DNA from: JASHVB01 sp963762885 | GTDB lineage: Bacteria; Pseudomonadota; Alphaproteobacteria; Acetobacterales; Acetobacteraceae | Reading direction: 5' to 3' | Length of the DNA: 64,000 bases | NCBI GenBank assembly: GCA_963762885.1 | Contig: CAVXNH010000077.1 | Coordinates: 124,001 to 188,000, forward strand | Shown here: piece after piece, positions 62,192 to 64,000 of the stretch | Position numbering within the stretch: position 1 is the first letter of the stretch | How the letters are laid out: every line of letters starts with the position of its first letter | Notes under the pieces: generated by a model | Told to the model about the DNA's origin: nothing | Database searches by the model: none | What the model saw: only the letters and a program-made list of their open reading frames with translations | Translations under genes and position numbers: made by a program

Positions 62192-63353
62192 TATACAGCC
62201 GCTGGGACGCGATCCGGGCGCCTTCGGCCATGGCGGTGAGCTTGGCCCAGACGATGTCCTCCGCCACGCGGCCGCGCCCGGCGGACGTATCGAACCCGCA
62301 ATCGGTGCCGGCCAGCACGCGGGTCGGATCGCCGACCGCCTGCGCCACCCGCTCGATCCGGTCCGCCACCACTTGCGGATGTTCGACGAAATTGGTCAGC
62401 GGATCGATCACCCCCGCAACCACCACCTGGCCGTCATCCAGCGGCAGGTTCGCGGCGCAGCGATACTCGTGCGCGTGACGAGGATTGGCGAACGGCAGCA
62501 CCCAGCCGCCGACCTTGGCCTGGCTGATGGCCGGGAGGATGTCCACCAGGTCCACGTCGCAGTCGTGCGGCCCTTCGTAATTGCCCCAGCACGCGTGCAG
62601 CCGCACGCGGTCGCGCGGGATGTTGCGCAGGGCATGGTTGATCGTTGCCACCACGCGTTCCACGAAATCGACGAACGCACTCGTCGGCTGGTCCTGGTAG
62701 GACACGTGCCGTTCCAGTGCCAGGTCCGGAGCGTCGATCTGCAGCAGGAAGCCGCTGGCGACGATGGTCTCGTATTCCACCCGCAGCGCCTCGCCCAGCG
62801 CGGCCAGATAGGCGTCGAACGTGTCGTAATGCTCGTTCAGCAAGGCCGCTGCGATGATGCCGGGGGAGGGCGAGGTCATGAACGGCTCGGCGAAGCTGGC
62901 ACCGCCGAGTTCATTCAACGTAGCGCGGAACTCGGTGCATTCTGCCTGCAACGCGGCGACATCGACGTAGCGCACCTCGCCGATTGCCTTCGGAATGCCG
63001 TCGCGATTGCTGACCGAAGGCCGATTCGCCGAGTCGCTCCACGCGCGGAACCCCGGATAGCGCAGTGCGTCCGCCATCGGCTTGCGGTTCCAACTGCCGC
63101 CGAACCCGCTCATGCGATGGCGCACATACAGGAAGAACGCCTCGCGCATTTGCTCGCCGTTATTGCCGACGTCGATGCCGGCGGCGATCTGCTTGCGCAC
63201 CACGTCGCGTGTTGCGGCCTTGCCGGCGGCGTCGATCGCTGCCGTGTCCACTGTCTCGCCGGCCGCGCGACGAGCGTACAACTCGGTCAATGCGGGCGGA
63301 CGCGGCAAGCTGCCGGTGTGGGTGGTTAGTATGCGATGTTCGCTGTGCAGCAT
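62178..63353 (-). CDS. Cobalamin-independent methionine synthase II-family protein (MetE C-terminal domain-like)
   Basis: 391 residues: LTTHTGSLPRPPALTELYAR, GIDVGNNGEQMREAFFLYVR, LLQIDAPDLALERH, RLHACWGNYEGPHDCDVDLV and LAGTDCGFDTSAGRGRV. The His and Cys ligands of the catalytic zinc (HACWGN, TDCGF) are visible. This subfamily resembles the second half of MetE and includes alkyl transferases of unknown substrate (for example epoxyalkane:CoM transferase relatives), not full methionine synthase. Upstream of the NmrA-like gene on the same strand. Confidence 0.9.
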   Translation of the reverse strand: MLHSEHRILTTHTGSLPRPPALTELYARRAAGETVDTAAIDAAGKAATRDVVRKQIAAGIDVGNNGEQMREAFFLYVRHRMSGFGGSWNRKPMADALRYPGFRAWSDSANRPSVSNRDGIPKAIGEVRYVDVAALQAECTEFRATLNELGGASFAEPFMTSPSPGIIAAALLNEHYDTFDAYLAALGEALRVEYETIVASGFLLQIDAPDLALERHVSYQDQPTSAFVDFVERVVATINHALRNIPRDRVRLHACWGNYEGPHDCDVDLVDILPAISQAKVGGWVLPFANPRHAHEYRCAANLPLDDGQVVVAGVIDPLTNFVEHPQVVADRIERVAQAVGDPTRVLAGTDCGFDTSAGRGRVAEDIVWAKLTAMAEGARIASQRLYKPLP

Positions 63354-63884
63354 GACGTGCGTTCCTCCCGATTTGCTCGGGAGGATACAGGGTCGGTATC
63401 AGGGCACCAAGCGACCAAGCCGAACCGGCGTTCCCCGCGGTGTTTTTCCGATCACCTGCGTCGTGACACGCGGCGCGGATCAGTGGTCGTCGGCATTCGA
63501 AACCGTCGAGATTCAAACAACTGCCTTCGTGATACTTGATGGCATCGCGTGCGGCGGTGTGCGTGCCGCGGTAAAGCAAGCAAGTTTCTGAAACACAGAT
63601 TTCACAGATTTCACAGATTAAGGCACAGAGCATATTAATATGATCCGTGCCTTAATCTGTGAAATCTGTGAAATCTGTGTTTCAAAACTTTACTTTTTCA
63701 GCCGCGGACAGAATGAATATCGTGGGGGCATCTCGATTCAGTGGGTGCATCCAAGTCCACGCCATTTGGTCCGCTGATCAACTCGGAAACCGAGGCGTTC
63801 GGTTCGGGATCGCCTCGTCGCACGTGATCCTGTCAATTCGATCGCTGCCATGGCTGAGCGTGTCCGCCTGATAGGCCCAACAAT
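63354..63884. other. Intergenic region with a 37-bp perfect hairpin
   Basis: About 530 bases without a supported gene. The main structure is the inverted repeat at 63590-63683. Confidence 0.6.
63590..63683. repeat. Perfect 37-bp inverted repeat
   Basis: Left arm 63590-63626 GAAACACAGATTTCACAGAT... ending AAGGCAC; right arm 63647-63683 is its exact complement. The arms contain three copies of ACAGATT. The left border context (GTGCGTGCCGCG, then AAAGCAAGCAAG) is shared with the 53-bp hairpin at 33233-33383. Confidence 0.85.
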
Positions 63885-64000
63885 TCAACTAACGACCGCC
63901 TCGGCCGCCCCGGCCTCCCGCAGCATCCGGCTATGAACCCGTCCGACCACCAGAATGCAAAGCAGCCCCATCGCCGGGCATACCGCCATCAGTGCGAAGA
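63885..64000 (-). CDS. C-terminus of a probable MFS-like membrane protein (cut by the right edge)
   Basis: The minus-strand frame reading into the stop at 63885-63887 gives FALMAVCPAMGLLCILVVGR then VHSRMLREAGAAEAVVS. A hydrophobic helix followed by a short basic tail is typical of the last helix of MFS transporters. Only about 37 residues are in the window, so the assignment is weak. Confidence 0.4.
   Translation of the reverse strand, partial: FALMAVCPAMGLLCILVVGRVHSRMLREAGAAEAVVS

Noticed and set aside
61794..63329. 511-codon plus-strand frame
   Set aside because: Antisense of the NmrA-like and MetE-like genes, which show clear motifs.

Overview
The window is GC-rich (coding regions strongly biased to G/C at third positions) and its gene content points to an alphaproteobacterium, most likely Acetobacteraceae (Rhodospirillales). 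Evidence: an NDUFA12-type complex I accessory subunit next to mlaD and a DUF2155 protein, a Hint-domain surface protein, DUF2336 and DUF1186/SEC-C proteins, a stand-alone TSCPD (B12 ribonucleotide-reductase-like) protein, and an alphaproteobacterial SOS box (GTTC-N7-GTTC) in front of lexA. No rRNA, tRNA, CRISPR array or prophage was found.

Layout. 1-9.9 kb: a thioredoxin-domain DUF255 protein (cut by the left edge), a bacteriophytochrome-GGDEF-EAL photoreceptor, an IS30 element lodged in a palindromic repeat, an MFS/acetyltransferase pair and the Tol-Pal genes cpoB and pal. 10-19.3 kb: trxB plus a LysR regulator, a GH5 glycosidase coupled to a GT2 glycosyltransferase, a GT-C membrane glycosyltransferase carrying an in-frame palindromic element, a fluoroacetate-dehalogenase-like hydrolase and a SEC-C protein. 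19.4-23.4 kb: a complete potDABC-type polyamine ABC operon. 23.9-28.3 kb (minus): NDUFA12, mlaD, small protein, DUF2155 protein, otsB and GT39, mostly joined by 4-bp start/stop overlaps. 28.5-35.6 kb: TSCPD protein, gene remnants, SDR, GNAT, PLP aminotransferase and TauD dioxygenase. 35.9-39.3 kb (minus): DUF2336, lexA and moeA. 40-51.5 kb: envelope and surface proteins (Hint protein, PEP-CTERM glycine-rich protein, DUF2254, patatin lipoprotein, ion-channel-like protein, beta-barrel proteins, OprB-like porin). 51.8-56 kb: NUDIX hydrolase/alaX, FAH-type hydratase and an amino-acid ABC transporter lacking a local ATPase. 56-58.8 kb: a transposon-like unit encoding a DUF4338(DruA)-Tn5/IS4 transposase fusion between two inverted arrays of a 17-20 bp repeat. 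58.8-64 kb: Uma2, FAD oxidoreductase, NmrA-like and MetE-like genes, and the C-terminus of a probable MFS protein.

Two features run through the whole window. First, at least 14 one-base frame breaks hit 12 otherwise well-conserved genes (including lexA, moeA, cpoB and potD), most of them in short homopolymer runs; this looks more like consensus sequencing error than gene decay. Second, palindromic repeats are abundant. Several families share the core CCNAACCGTCATGGCC; some are nested, some supply stop codons or ribosome binding sites, and one lies inside a coding sequence. The strongest candidate for an unusual system is the DruA-domain transposase with its inverted repeat arrays, whose repeat unit matches the core of the dispersed palindromes.
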